Assembly: GCF_900119165.1 (NCBI RefSeq)
Contig: NZ_FPJG01000006.1
Coordinates: 4,402,001-4,466,000, forward strand
Length of the DNA stretch: 64,000 nt
Reading direction: 5' to 3'
From: Amycolatopsis australiensis
Lineage (GTDB): Bacteria; Actinomycetota; Actinomycetes; Mycobacteriales; Pseudonocardiaceae
Below are positions 39,306 through 47,941 of this stretch, piece by piece; the stretch's first letter is position 1, and the number at the start of each line of letters is the position of its first letter. The position numbers and the translations under genes were made by a program. The notes below the pieces were generated by a model, which saw nothing but the letters and a program-made list of their open reading frames with translations, was not told the DNA's origin and searched no databases.

Positions 39306-40184
39306 TCAGTGGCGGCGGAGGTGGTCGAGCAGAAGGGCGATCACCTCGTCCGGGGCTTCCATCGCCATCCACTGGCTCGCGCCCTCGACGATCTGGAAGC
39401 GGTAGTCCGCGTCGATGTGGTGGACCGTCAGCTCCGCCGCGCTCTGGCCGAGGTACGGGTCCTCGCTGCCCCACAGGTAGAGCGTCGGCACCGTGATGCG
39501 GCCCGCCGGAACGTCGAACGCGTCGTTCGTCGCGCCGCGGTACCAATTCAGCGTCGCCGTCAGCGCGCCCGGTTCGGAAAGGCGCTCGACGGTGCGCTCG
39601 ACGATCTCGGCCGGAATCCGGCGATTGTAGACAGCGCGTAATTGCGCGGCTTCGTCGCGTAAGAGGAATTTCTCGGCCTTGCCGACGCCGCGGCGGAAGA
39701 AGCGGATGTACCCGAGGTCGTGGAACTGGCCGTCGTCGGTGGCGGCCGCGCGCTGCAGGGCCGACGGGTGCGGGGTCGAGAGCACCGTCAGCGACCGCAG
39801 CCGGTCCGGCCGCGCCGTCGCCAGGACCCAGGCCACCATGCCGCCCCAGTCGCGGGCGACCAGGTGGAACCGGTCGGCGCCCTGGCTGTCGGCGAAGGCC
39901 AGCGCGTCGCCGACCAGGTGCTCGATCCCGTAGTGCTCGACGCCGGCCGGGCGCGCGCCGCGGGCGTATCCGCGCTGGTCGACCGCGAGCGCGCGGTAGC
40001 CGGCCTCGCCGAGGGCGTGCAGCTGCTCGGTCCAGGCGTCGGCGAACTCGGGCCAGCCGTGCAGCAGCAGCACGAGCTCGCCGGACTCGGGCCCGGCCGC
40101 GAGCGCGCTGTGCCGGTGGCCGCCGACCGTGAGGGTCAATTCCTCCAGCGCGGCGGCTTCCGTCGGCGCGACGGCGAATTCCAT
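39306..40184 (-). CDS. Alpha/beta hydrolase, epoxide-hydrolase-like, catalytic His replaced
   Basis: A 292-residue alpha/beta hydrolase. LLLHGWPEF is the oxyanion HGxP motif, and the nucleophile elbow is VARDWGGMVAW with Asp, as in epoxide hydrolases and haloalkane dehalogenases. The acidic residue is in LYLWGSEDPYLG. The usual Gly-His-Trp of the catalytic base reads ASQWMAMEAPDEV here, so Gln replaces the catalytic His and turnover may be crippled or changed. ATG 40184 gives the family's normal N-terminus. It ends 30 bp from the IS remnant; an AT-rich palindrome lies 92 bp upstream of its start. Confidence 0.85.
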   Translation of the reverse strand: MEFAVAPTEAAALEELTLTVGGHRHSALAAGPESGELVLLLHGWPEFADAWTEQLHALGEAGYRALAVDQRGYARGARPAGVEHYGIEHLVGDALAFADSQGADRFHLVARDWGGMVAWVLATARPDRLRSLTVLSTPHPSALQRAAATDDGQFHDLGYIRFFRRGVGKAEKFLLRDEAAQLRAVYNRRIPAEIVERTVERLSEPGALTATLNWYRGATNDAFDVPAGRITVPTLYLWGSEDPYLGQSAAELTVHHIDADYRFQIVEGASQWMAMEAPDEVIALLLDHLRRH

Positions 40185-40275
40185 GGCGCCAAGGCTAGAG
40201 CGGCCCGGTGGGGGAGAACCATGGGAACGGGGGCATTTTTCCCGGCCTTTTGCCCACCGGGTGGCGGCGCGCACA

Positions 40276-40303
40276 GAATTTTCGCTCAGACGAGCGAAAA
40301 TTC
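40276..40303. promoter_or_regulatory. AT-rich perfect palindrome upstream of the hydrolase gene
   Basis: GAATTTTCGCTC and GAGCGAAAATTC form a 12-bp perfect inverted repeat around AGAC. In a genome this GC-rich, such an A/T-rich symmetric site stands out. It lies 92 bp upstream of the alpha/beta hydrolase start and could bind a repressor. It has no T tract in the right place to be a terminator for a known gene. Confidence 0.5.
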
Positions 40304-40327
40304 CCAGGAAACCGAAAGGGATTCATG

Positions 40328-40367
40328 AAAAGCGGGCTTCCCGGCCGGCGCCGGCCGGGAAGCCCGC
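40328..40367 (-). terminator. Intrinsic terminator of the Ig-repeat protein gene
   Basis: GCGGGCTTCCCGGCCGGC (40332-40349) is followed directly by its complement (40350-40367), a 36-bp perfect palindrome. On the minus strand it is followed by TTTT (complement of 40328-40331). It begins 3 nt after the stop codon of the large secreted protein. Confidence 0.88.
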
Positions 40368-40370
40368 GGC

Positions 40371-43112
40371 TCAGTCGCCCGCCGGGGCGGCGGCCCGGTA
40401 GGCGACGGAGAAGGTGTAGTAGGCCGCCTCGGTGAGGCTGCCGTCGTCCTTACGGCCCTGCACCGTGACGGTGTAGCTGCCGCCCTGCTGCGGGGTCCAG
40501 CTCATCGACGCCTTTCCGCCCGCGTCCACCGGCACCGTCTGTTCGGGCTCGTCCGTGCCCCGGTAGTCGTCGTGCACGTGGTAGACGTACGCGGTGGTGC
40601 CGGGGGCGCCGGGAGCGAAGGTGAACGTCCCGGCGACGCCCGGTCCGCCCGCCTGTCCGCCCGGGTAGTCCGCCGACGACACGAGCGGCCGGTCGGTGAC
40701 GGTGAACGAGTAGTAGTTCCATCCGGACGTCTTCCCGTCCGCGGCGCGGGCGCGCACGTACACCGTGTGGTAACCGGACGTGGACGGCGTGTACCCGACG
40801 TCCGCGGTGCCGTCCGGCCGGGCCGGCACGTCCGTGGTGGTGTAGCTGTCCACCGCGAACTCGAACGCCACCGTGCCCGCCAGCCGCGTGGTCAGCCGGA
40901 ACGAGCCCGGCAGCATCGGCCCGTACGGCCAGCTGCGGAAGTCCGCCGACGTCACGACCGGGCTGTCGTAGACGACGAAGGACGTCGACCCTTCGGCCGA
41001 CGGCACGCCCGAGGTGTTGCGGGCCTGCGCGGTGAACCACACGTTGCCCGCTTCCGTGGGGGTCCACGTGACCTCCGCGGTGCCGTCCGGCCGGGCCGGC
41101 GCGGTGAGCTTGTGCGTGGGGTCCGTCGACGGCCAGTAGACGAACTCGGCGGTGTTCTTCAGCGTCGACCGGAACGTGAACGTGCCGGGTTCGCCCGGGG
41201 CGTCCGCGCCGCCGGTCCGGGTGACCGACGGTGCGGCGCCGTCGACGTACAGGCTCGTGTAGCGCACCTCGGACTGCGTGCCCGCCGCGTCGGTGCTGCG
41301 CACGCGCAGGGCCACCGAGTCGGCCTTCGGTGGCGTCCAGCCGAAGGCGGCGGTGCCGTCGGCCCGGGCGGGCACGGTGATCGGATCGCCGATCGGTGCG
41401 TCCTGGTAGCCGGTGAACCACGCGGTGTACGACGTGGTCCCGGCCAGCCGCGGGGTCAGCCGGAAGGTGGTGGCCGAGCCGATCTGGAGGGACCCGTCCC
41501 AGGTGACGTTCGGCGCGGTGTCGACGTCGAACTTGTACTCCCGGTACAGCGACACCGTGCCGTCCGCGCCGGTGTTGCGCACGTACAGCACGTTCTGGCC
41601 GCCGTGCGCGGGGGCGAGCGTCACGTGGGCCTTGCCCTCCGCGTCGGCCGCGACGGTCTGCTCGGGCCCGTGCTCCAGGTGGTAGCCGTAGCTCACCGTG
41701 TCCGGCAGGCCCGGGCTGAGGTCGAACACGCCCGGCACGCCGACGTTGCCGTCCGGGTCGGCCGAGTACGGCGGGTACAGCGTCGACCAGACGTACGGCC
41801 GGATGTCCCGGACGGTGAAGCTCCGGTACCGCTCGTAGGAGTAGTTGTTCGCGCGGTCCACGCTGCGGACCGCGACGGAGAAGGACCCGGAGTCCCGCGG
41901 CGTGAACGTCACCGTCGCGGGGCCGCCGAGCGGCTCCGCGGGCACCGAGGTCCAGCCGCTCTGGTCACCGAAGCGGTACTCGTAGCGCACGACGTCCGCG
42001 GACCCGTGCGCGGTGAAGGTGAACTGCCCCGGCACGCCGATGCCGCCGCGCGGGTCCCACGGGCTGTCGGTGAGGTAGACCTCGGAGGTGACGTCGGGGA
42101 CTTCGGGCGCGACGCTGTCGGGCGTCAGGTAGCACGTCGGCGACCAGGCCGAGGTGTCGAGGCCGTCGGTGACGCGCAGCCGCCACGCGTAGGTGCGGTC
42201 CGGCGGCAGACCCGGGTTGTCGAACTGGGCGTACGCCTTTCCGTCCGTCACCGGCCAGTCGAGGTCACGGCGCACCGACGGGTCGTCGACCGACCACATC
42301 TCCCAGTGCGCGACCAGCTCCTGGCCGGCGTCGGGATCGGCGACCTCGGCGTAGTGGCCGGTGACGGGGAAGTTCGAGACACGGGCGAAGACGCCGGGCG
42401 CGGTGGTCGCGCACGCCGCGTCGGGCGCCTCGGTGCGCAGGTTCGCGGGCACGCCCGGCGGCGTGTTGTAGGTGACCCGCAGGCTGACGTCGGCGGCGAA
42501 CCAGCGGCCGTAGCGCGGATCCAGCTCGTGGGCCGCCGGCACCCGCAGCTCGAGGGTGAGCGTCTTTTCCCCGGCCTGGACGGCCTTGGCGAGCGCGGCG
42601 GTCAGGTCGAGGGCGGCGAGGTCGGCGGGGCAGCCGCTCTCGGGGGTCCCGGCGGTGGCCAGCCGGGTCAGCTCGGCGGGCGGTTTCGCCCACGACGACT
42701 TCGCGGTGACCGGCGCGGTGGACCACAGCTCCAGCGCGCGGTGCGCGCAGTCGGCGGCGCGTTTCTCCGGAACGGTCAGCGCGGCGGCGACGACGTGCTT
42801 GCCCAGCAGCGAAGACAGGTCGAGCGTGTAGTAGGAGCGCGAGACGTGCGGTCCCGTGGCGTCCAGGCGCGCGCCGACGGGCGCGTCCCCGGGCGCGTCG
42901 ACCTTGACGTGGAAGGGATCGGCGGCGTCGGTGAAGGCCCACGACGACCGCGACAGCGTTTTCACGGGCAGGGGCGGCGGCTCGGCGCCCGACGCGGCTG
43001 GCGGCAGCACGGCCGCGGTTCCGGTGAGCAGGAGCGTGGTGGCGAGCAGCGCGACGGCGCGTGGCCGTCTTCGCCCGGGCAGCGTCGGCCGCCGGAAAAA
43101 GGCGCGGAACAT
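40371..43112 (-). CDS. Large secreted protein, DNRLRE-like domain plus Ig-like repeats
   Basis: A 913-residue exported protein. A signal peptide (RAVALLATTLLLTGTAAVLP) is followed at about residues 50-215 by a DNRLRE-like beta domain (YYTLDLSSLLGKHVVAAALT, LTLELRVPAAHELDPRYGRW), common at the N-terminus of actinobacterial extracellular proteins. The remainder is a fibronectin-like domain (residues 220-330) and six or so Ig-like/FN3 repeats with recurrent 'GVPGVFDLSPGLPDTVSYGY' and 'VPARPDGTAxVxWTP' type segments. No catalytic domain is visible. The gene stands alone with its own intrinsic terminator. Likely a cell-surface or matrix protein; role unknown. Confidence 0.82.
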   Translation of the reverse strand: MFRAFFRRPTLPGRRRPRAVALLATTLLLTGTAAVLPPAASGAEPPPLPVKTLSRSSWAFTDAADPFHVKVDAPGDAPVGARLDATGPHVSRSYYTLDLSSLLGKHVVAAALTVPEKRAADCAHRALELWSTAPVTAKSSWAKPPAELTRLATAGTPESGCPADLAALDLTAALAKAVQAGEKTLTLELRVPAAHELDPRYGRWFAADVSLRVTYNTPPGVPANLRTEAPDAACATTAPGVFARVSNFPVTGHYAEVADPDAGQELVAHWEMWSVDDPSVRRDLDWPVTDGKAYAQFDNPGLPPDRTYAWRLRVTDGLDTSAWSPTCYLTPDSVAPEVPDVTSEVYLTDSPWDPRGGIGVPGQFTFTAHGSADVVRYEYRFGDQSGWTSVPAEPLGGPATVTFTPRDSGSFSVAVRSVDRANNYSYERYRSFTVRDIRPYVWSTLYPPYSADPDGNVGVPGVFDLSPGLPDTVSYGYHLEHGPEQTVAADAEGKAHVTLAPAHGGQNVLYVRNTGADGTVSLYREYKFDVDTAPNVTWDGSLQIGSATTFRLTPRLAGTTSYTAWFTGYQDAPIGDPITVPARADGTAAFGWTPPKADSVALRVRSTDAAGTQSEVRYTSLYVDGAAPSVTRTGGADAPGEPGTFTFRSTLKNTAEFVYWPSTDPTHKLTAPARPDGTAEVTWTPTEAGNVWFTAQARNTSGVPSAEGSTSFVVYDSPVVTSADFRSWPYGPMLPGSFRLTTRLAGTVAFEFAVDSYTTTDVPARPDGTADVGYTPSTSGYHTVYVRARAADGKTSGWNYYSFTVTDRPLVSSADYPGGQAGGPGVAGTFTFAPGAPGTTAYVYHVHDDYRGTDEPEQTVPVDAGGKASMSWTPQQGGSYTVTVQGRKDDGSLTEAAYYTFSVAYRAAAPAGD

Positions 43113-43314
43113 CGGTGTCTCCCCCTTGCGAACACGGGGGCAACCCCTCGCCGCCCCCAGGCGTGTTCACCTCAGCACCCGGACAGCCGGGCCGTCAAGG
43201 GATCACCGGGACGGACGGGATCGCGCGGGACACAACCGGAATACCGGGTGTGTCACGGCGATGGCCCGTGCCGTCGTTCCGGCCCGCGCGGACCGCGGAC
43301 CGCGGCCCGGCGCG

Positions 43315-44409
43315 TCAGGCGGGCAGGTTCACCAGGTCCGCCAGGCGGGCCCGGTGCCTGCCCGGCGTGCCGAGTGCCAGCTCGTCGGCCTTGGCGCGCT
43401 TGAGGTACAGGTGCGCGGGGTGCTCCCAGGTCATCCCGATGCCGCCGTGCAGCTGGATCGCCTCCTCCGCCGCCTTCACCGCGATCGGCGCCACCCGGGC
43501 CTGCGCGACCGCCACCGCGATCGGCACGTCGGTGCCCGTGGCCAGTGCGTCCGCCGCGTTGCGGGCCGCCGCGCGGGCGATCACCAGGTCCGTGTACAGG
43601 TTCGCCAGCCGGTGCTTGAGGGCCTGGAACCCGCCCACCGGGCGGCCGAACTGGTAGCGGCCCTTGAGGTAGGCCACCGTCTCGGTGAGCGCCCACTCGG
43701 CGACGCCCGTCTGCTCCGACGCCAGGATGCCCGCGCCGGTCAGCAGCGCCTCCTCCAGCGCCGCCGCCGCTTGCGGTCCCGAGGCCACCAGGACCCCCGG
43801 CGCGTCCGACAGCTCGACGTCGGCCACGCGCCGGGTCAGGTCGAACGAGACCAGCTCCGACACCGTCGCGGCGGATGCCTCGACCACGTACAGCGCGGGG
43901 CCGTCCGGGCCGGCGGCCGGGACGACGAGCAGGTCCGCCGCCGAGGCGTCGGCGACCGTGCCCACCCGGCCGGACAGCGTTCCCGCCGGCGAGGCCGTCA
44001 CCGACGACGGGAAGCCCGCGCCGGGCGCCGTGGACAGCGTGACGGCCAGCGCGCCGGTCGCCTGGCCCGTCGCGAGGCGGCGGACGAAGTCGGCGGCGCC
44101 CGCGTGCACCAGCGCCGTCGTCGCCAGCACCACGCTGCCCAGGAACGGCACCGGCGCCACGCTGCGGCCCAGCTCCTCGGCCACGACGGCCACTTCGCGG
44201 GCCGAAGCGCCGTGCCCGCCCAGCTCCTCGGGCACCGCCAGCCCGGCGATGCCGACCTCCTCGGCCAGCGTGCGCCACAGCTTCAGGTCGTACCCCTCGG
44301 CCGTCTCGACGCGCGCCAGCAGCGCCTCCGCCGAAGCCTTGTCCTTCAACAGGTCCCGGACCGAGGCGCGCAGGTCTTCCTCGACGTCCGAATACAGCAG
44401 GTCGCTCAT
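43315..44409 (-). CDS. Acyl-CoA dehydrogenase family protein (short)
   Basis: A 364-residue flavoprotein-like subunit of the ACAD family. N-terminal helices (DLLYSDVEEDLRASVRDLLKD), AVPEELGGHGASAREVAVVAEELGRS, and C-terminal helical bundle with FGRPVGGFQALKHRLANLYTDL and IQLHGGIGMTWEHPAHLYLKR. Actinobacterial ACADs of steroid and branched lipid catabolism work as alpha2beta2 heteromers of two such genes. It overlaps the next ACAD by 4 bp (ATGA) and is last in the APH-ACAD-ACAD-ACAD operon. The catalytic Glu position cannot be fixed by eye. Confidence 0.9.
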   Translation of the reverse strand: MSDLLYSDVEEDLRASVRDLLKDKASAEALLARVETAEGYDLKLWRTLAEEVGIAGLAVPEELGGHGASAREVAVVAEELGRSVAPVPFLGSVVLATTALVHAGAADFVRRLATGQATGALAVTLSTAPGAGFPSSVTASPAGTLSGRVGTVADASAADLLVVPAAGPDGPALYVVEASAATVSELVSFDLTRRVADVELSDAPGVLVASGPQAAAALEEALLTGAGILASEQTGVAEWALTETVAYLKGRYQFGRPVGGFQALKHRLANLYTDLVIARAAARNAADALATGTDVPIAVAVAQARVAPIAVKAAEEAIQLHGGIGMTWEHPAHLYLKRAKADELALGTPGRHRARLADLVNLPA

Positions 44410-45590
44410 CGGGGCAGGTCCTTCCAGGCGACGTCCTTGTCGACACGCGGCTCCGAGGGCAGGCCCAGCACGCGCTCGGCGATGATGTTGCGCAGGATCT
44501 CCGAGGTGCCGCCCTCGATGGAGTTGCCCTTCGCGCGCAGGTAGCGGTAGCCGGCTTCGCGGCCGGTGAAGTCGACGATCGCCGGGCGCCGGAACGTCCA
44601 GTCGTCGTAGGCCAGACCTTCTTCGCCCAGCAGCTCGACCTCCAGGCCGGTGAGCGCCTGGTTCAGCTCGGAGAAGGCGACCTTCATGGCCGAGCCTTCC
44701 GGCCCGGGCGCCCCGGCCGCCAGCTGCTGGCGCAGCCGGGTGCCGGCCAGCCGCAGCGTCTCCGCCTCGACCCAGTGCTTCACCAGCCGGTCACGCAGCT
44801 CGGGCGTGCGCAGCTCGGGCCGCTCGCGCCAGGTCTTCGCGACGATCCCGATCAGCCCGCCCTCGCGGGGCAGGACGTGCCCGCCGATCGCGACGCGCTC
44901 GTTCATCAGCGTCGTCTGCGCGACCTTCCAGCCTTCACCGACCGCGCCGAGGCGCTGGGTGTCCGGAATCCGGACGTCGGTCAGGAACACCTCGTTGAAC
45001 TCGGCCTCGCCGGTGATCTGGCGCAGCGGCCGGACCTCGACGCCGGGCGCGGTCATGTCGCACAGGAAGTACGTCATGCCCTGGTGCTTCGGCACGTCCG
45101 GGTCGGTGCGGGTGACCAGGATCGCCCACTGCGACTCGTGCGCCCCGGACGTCCACACCTTCTGGCCGGTGACGATCCAGTCGTCGCCGTCGCGCACCGC
45201 CCGCGTGCCGAGCGCGGCGAGGTCGGAGCCGGCGCCGGGCTCGGAGAACAGCTGGCACCACACCTCCTCGCCGGTCCACAGTGGACGCAGGTAGCGCTCG
45301 CGCTGCTCCGGCGTGCCGAAGGCGAGGATGGTCGGCGCGGCCATGCCGAGGCCGATGCCGATCCGGCGCGGGTTGTTGTCCGGCGCACCCGCTTCCGCGA
45401 ACGCATTGTCCACAACGGACTGCAGGGCGCGCGGGGCGTTCTGGCCGCCGAGGCCGGCGGGGAAGTGGATCCACGCGAGACCGGCGTCGAACCGGGCCCG
45501 CAGGAACTCCAGCCGGTCGGTGGTCCCGGGGTCGTGCGCGGCCAGGAACTCGCGCACCTGGCGCGTCAGGTCTTCGGCGGTGACAGTCAC
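44406..45590 (-). CDS. Acyl-CoA dehydrogenase
   Basis: A 394-residue FAD-dependent ACAD that introduces an alpha,beta double bond in an acyl-CoA. It has WCQLFSEPGAGSDLAALGTRA (FAD/substrate segment), WIVTGQKVWTSGAHESQWAI, NEVFLTDVRIPD, and the C-terminal IEGGTSEILRNIIAERVLGLP. GTG 45590 overlaps the end of the upstream ACAD by 4 bp and its end overlaps the next ACAD start by 4 bp. This arrangement suggests a heteromeric enzyme with the neighbouring short ACAD. Confidence 0.93.
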   Translation of the reverse strand: MTVTAEDLTRQVREFLAAHDPGTTDRLEFLRARFDAGLAWIHFPAGLGGQNAPRALQSVVDNAFAEAGAPDNNPRRIGIGLGMAAPTILAFGTPEQRERYLRPLWTGEEVWCQLFSEPGAGSDLAALGTRAVRDGDDWIVTGQKVWTSGAHESQWAILVTRTDPDVPKHQGMTYFLCDMTAPGVEVRPLRQITGEAEFNEVFLTDVRIPDTQRLGAVGEGWKVAQTTLMNERVAIGGHVLPREGGLIGIVAKTWRERPELRTPELRDRLVKHWVEAETLRLAGTRLRQQLAAGAPGPEGSAMKVAFSELNQALTGLEVELLGEEGLAYDDWTFRRPAIVDFTGREAGYRYLRAKGNSIEGGTSEILRNIIAERVLGLPSEPRVDKDVAWKDLPR

Positions 45591-46810
45591 TTGGCGCCCT
45601 CCGAGAGGTACTTCTTGAGTTCCCGCCGGGCCAGCGAGCGCTTGTGCACCTCGTCGGGCCCGTCGGCCAGGCGCAGCGTCCGGTTCCCGGCCCACATCGC
45701 GGCGAGCGGGAAGTCCTGGCTGACGCCGCCCGCGCCGTGCACCTGCACGGCCTTGTCGAGGATCCATTCGACGGCGCTCGGGGTGGAGATCTTGATCGCC
45801 TGGATCTCGGTGTGCGCGCCCTGGTTGCCGACGGTGTCCATCAGCCACGCGGTCTTGAGCACCAGCAGCCGCTGCTGCTCGATCCGCACGCGGGACTCGG
45901 CGATCCAGTCCTGCACCACGCCCTGCTGGGCGATCGGCTTGCCGAACGCCTCGCGCGAGATCGCCCGGCGGCACATGAGCTCCAGCGCGCGTTCGGCCAT
46001 GCCGATGGCGCGCATGCAGTGGTGGATGCGGCCCGGCCCGAGCCGCGCCTGGGCGATGGCGAACCCGTCGCCCTCGCCGGCGATGAGGTTCTCGACCGGC
46101 ACGCGGACGTCCTCGAACAGCACCTCGGCGTGGCCGCCGTGGTCGCTGTCGTCGTAGCCGAACACGTGCATGCCGCGCTTGACCGTGACGCCCGGCGTGT
46201 CGCGGGGAACCAGGATCATGCTCTGCTGCTTGTGCGGCGCGGCTTCGGGATCGGTCTTGCCCATCACGATGAAGATCTTGCACGCGGGGTTCATCGCGCC
46301 GGAGATGTACCACTTGCGGCCGTTGACGACGTATTCGTCGCCGTCGCGGCGGATCGCGGTCTCGATGTTGCGGGCGTCGGAGGAGGCGACGTCGGGCTCG
46401 GTCATCGCGAACGCGGAGCGGATTTCCCCGTTCAGCAACGGTTCCAGCCACTGCTTCTGCTGGTCGTCGTTGCCGAACATGGCCAGCACTTCCATGTTCC
46501 CGGTGTCCGGCGCGGCGCAGTTGAGCGCGGTCGGCGCCAGCCGGATGCTGCGGCCGGTGATCTCCGCCAGCGGCGCGTACTGGAGGTTCGTCAGGCCCGC
46601 ACCGTGGTCGCCGGGGAGGAAGAAGTTCCACAGGCCGCGCTTGCGGGCCTCGGCCTTCAGCTCGTCCATGACCGGCGGGATGGCCCACGGGTCGTCGCGC
46701 TCGGCGAGCTGCTGTTCGAACACCGGCTCGGCGGGGTAGATGTGCGAGTCCATGAACTCGAGGAGCCGCCCGCGCAGCTCCTCGGTCTTCTCGTCGAACG
46801 CGAAGTCCAT
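45587..46810 (-). CDS. Acyl-CoA dehydrogenase (ACAD10/11-like)
   Basis: A 407-residue ACAD resembling the catalytic part of mammalian ACAD10/ACAD11. FAMTEPDVASSDARNIETAI, YVVNGRKWYISGAMNPACKI, VFGYDDSDHGGHAEVLFEDV, QVHGAGGVSQDFPLA and DGPDEVHKRSLARREL are all present. It directly follows the aminoglycoside-phosphotransferase-like gene (start 46810, previous stop 46811). In mammals the APH-like kinase and the ACAD domain are fused in one protein for 4-hydroxy-acid catabolism; here they are adjacent genes, which suggests a comparable two-step route. Confidence 0.93.
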   Translation of the reverse strand: MDFAFDEKTEELRGRLLEFMDSHIYPAEPVFEQQLAERDDPWAIPPVMDELKAEARKRGLWNFFLPGDHGAGLTNLQYAPLAEITGRSIRLAPTALNCAAPDTGNMEVLAMFGNDDQQKQWLEPLLNGEIRSAFAMTEPDVASSDARNIETAIRRDGDEYVVNGRKWYISGAMNPACKIFIVMGKTDPEAAPHKQQSMILVPRDTPGVTVKRGMHVFGYDDSDHGGHAEVLFEDVRVPVENLIAGEGDGFAIAQARLGPGRIHHCMRAIGMAERALELMCRRAISREAFGKPIAQQGVVQDWIAESRVRIEQQRLLVLKTAWLMDTVGNQGAHTEIQAIKISTPSAVEWILDKAVQVHGAGGVSQDFPLAAMWAGNRTLRLADGPDEVHKRSLARRELKKYLSEGAK

Positions 46811-47836
46811 TTACTTCTCCTCTTTGAGAATCTCGTTGCCGTGCGCGATGAGCGGCGCGACCCCGGCGCCGACGCCTTCGAAGCCCGCCCCGACCGTCTG
46901 GCCCTTGCTGAAGCGGTAGTGGATGCCTTCCAGGATCACCGCCAGCTTGAAGAAGGCGAAGCTGACATACCAGTTCAGCTGCGAGACGTCCCGGCCCGAG
47001 AGTTCGGCGTAGCGCCGCACGACTTCGTCGGTCGTCGGGTAGCCCGGCGCCGAGCTGGCGTTGGAGACGAACTGCAGGGACACCTTGTCGCGCTCGGCGT
47101 AGGCCACCAGCAGCGCGAGGTCGGTGAGCGGGTCGCCGAGCGTCGACATCTCCCAGTCGAGCACGGCCGAGATCCGGTCGGTCCGGTCGACCAGGACGTT
47201 GTCCAGCCGGTAGTCGCCGTGGACGATCGACGGCTTCCCGGAGACGGGCACCGCGGCCGCGAGCCGGTCGTGCAGCTCTTCGATGCCGGGCAGATCCCGG
47301 CTGCGCGAGGCGTCCAGCTGCTTCTTCCACCGCCGCAGCTGCCGCTCGAGGAAGCCTTCCGGGCGGCCGAAGCCCGCCAGGCCAGCGGCGGCCGGGTCGA
47401 CCGAGTGCAGGTCGACGAGCGTGTCGACCAGCGCTTCGGCGATCGCCCGGGTCCGCTGCTCGCCGAGTGCCGCCAGCTCGTCGGCGGTCCGGTACGGCGT
47501 GCCCTCCACGAAGCTCATGACGTAGAACTGCGCGCCGAGGACGCCGGGTTCCTCGCAGAGCAGGATCGCCTCGGGCACCGGCACGGCGGTGTCGCGCAGG
47601 CCGGAGATCACCCGGAACTCGCGGGTCATGTCGTGCGCCGTGGGCAGCACGTGCCCGAGCGGCGGGCGGCGTACGACCCAGCGCGAGCGGCCGTCGCCCA
47701 CCACGTAGGTGAGGTTGGACCGGCCGCCCTCGACGACGTCCGCGGTCAGCTCCCCGGCGACCATCCCGGGCCGCTGCGCGTCCAGGTGGGCGCGCAGCCG
47801 GTCCAGGTCGAGCCCCGGCGGGTCGGTGCGGGTCAT
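46811..47836 (-). CDS. Aminoglycoside-phosphotransferase-like kinase of acyl-CoA catabolism
   Basis: A 341-residue APH/ChoK-fold kinase. It shows VVEGGRSNLTYVVGD (nucleotide loop), WVVRRPPLGH (Lys-equivalent strand), the catalytic loop IVHGDYRLDNVLV and the metal-binding AVLDWEMSTLGDPLTDLALL. Homologues beside ACADs are equivalent to the kinase half of ACAD10/11, which phosphorylates 4-hydroxyacyl-CoA before elimination. This makes it unlikely to be an antibiotic-resistance gene. RBS GAGGAGG precedes ATG 47836. First gene of an operon with three ACADs, 29 bp downstream of a perfect 20-bp palindrome. Confidence 0.9.
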   Translation of the reverse strand: MTRTDPPGLDLDRLRAHLDAQRPGMVAGELTADVVEGGRSNLTYVVGDGRSRWVVRRPPLGHVLPTAHDMTREFRVISGLRDTAVPVPEAILLCEEPGVLGAQFYVMSFVEGTPYRTADELAALGEQRTRAIAEALVDTLVDLHSVDPAAAGLAGFGRPEGFLERQLRRWKKQLDASRSRDLPGIEELHDRLAAAVPVSGKPSIVHGDYRLDNVLVDRTDRISAVLDWEMSTLGDPLTDLALLVAYAERDKVSLQFVSNASSAPGYPTTDEVVRRYAELSGRDVSQLNWYVSFAFFKLAVILEGIHYRFSKGQTVGAGFEGVGAGVAPLIAHGNEILKEEK

Positions 47837-47865
47837 CCAGCCTCCTCGAAGTCCGTCCGGGCAAG

Positions 47866-47885
47866 CATACCGACTAGTCGGTATG
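47866..47885. promoter_or_regulatory. Perfect 20-bp palindromic operator before the APH-ACAD operon
   Basis: CATACCGACTAGTCGGTATG is fully symmetric. It lies 29 bp before the start codon of the APH-like gene and matches the window-wide consensus CATACYRASCRGTYGST. It is the strongest member of the five-site set. Confidence 0.75.
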
Positions 47886-47941
47886 ACGTACAGAGGCGGG
47901 GCGAGCGGCACTTTCCGCCGAAAGCACCGCTCGCCGCGGCG

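Noticed and set aside
46811..47836. Aminoglycoside resistance gene
   Set aside because: The APH fold is real, but the operon with three acyl-CoA dehydrogenases and an ACAD10/11-like neighbour points to acyl-CoA catabolism.
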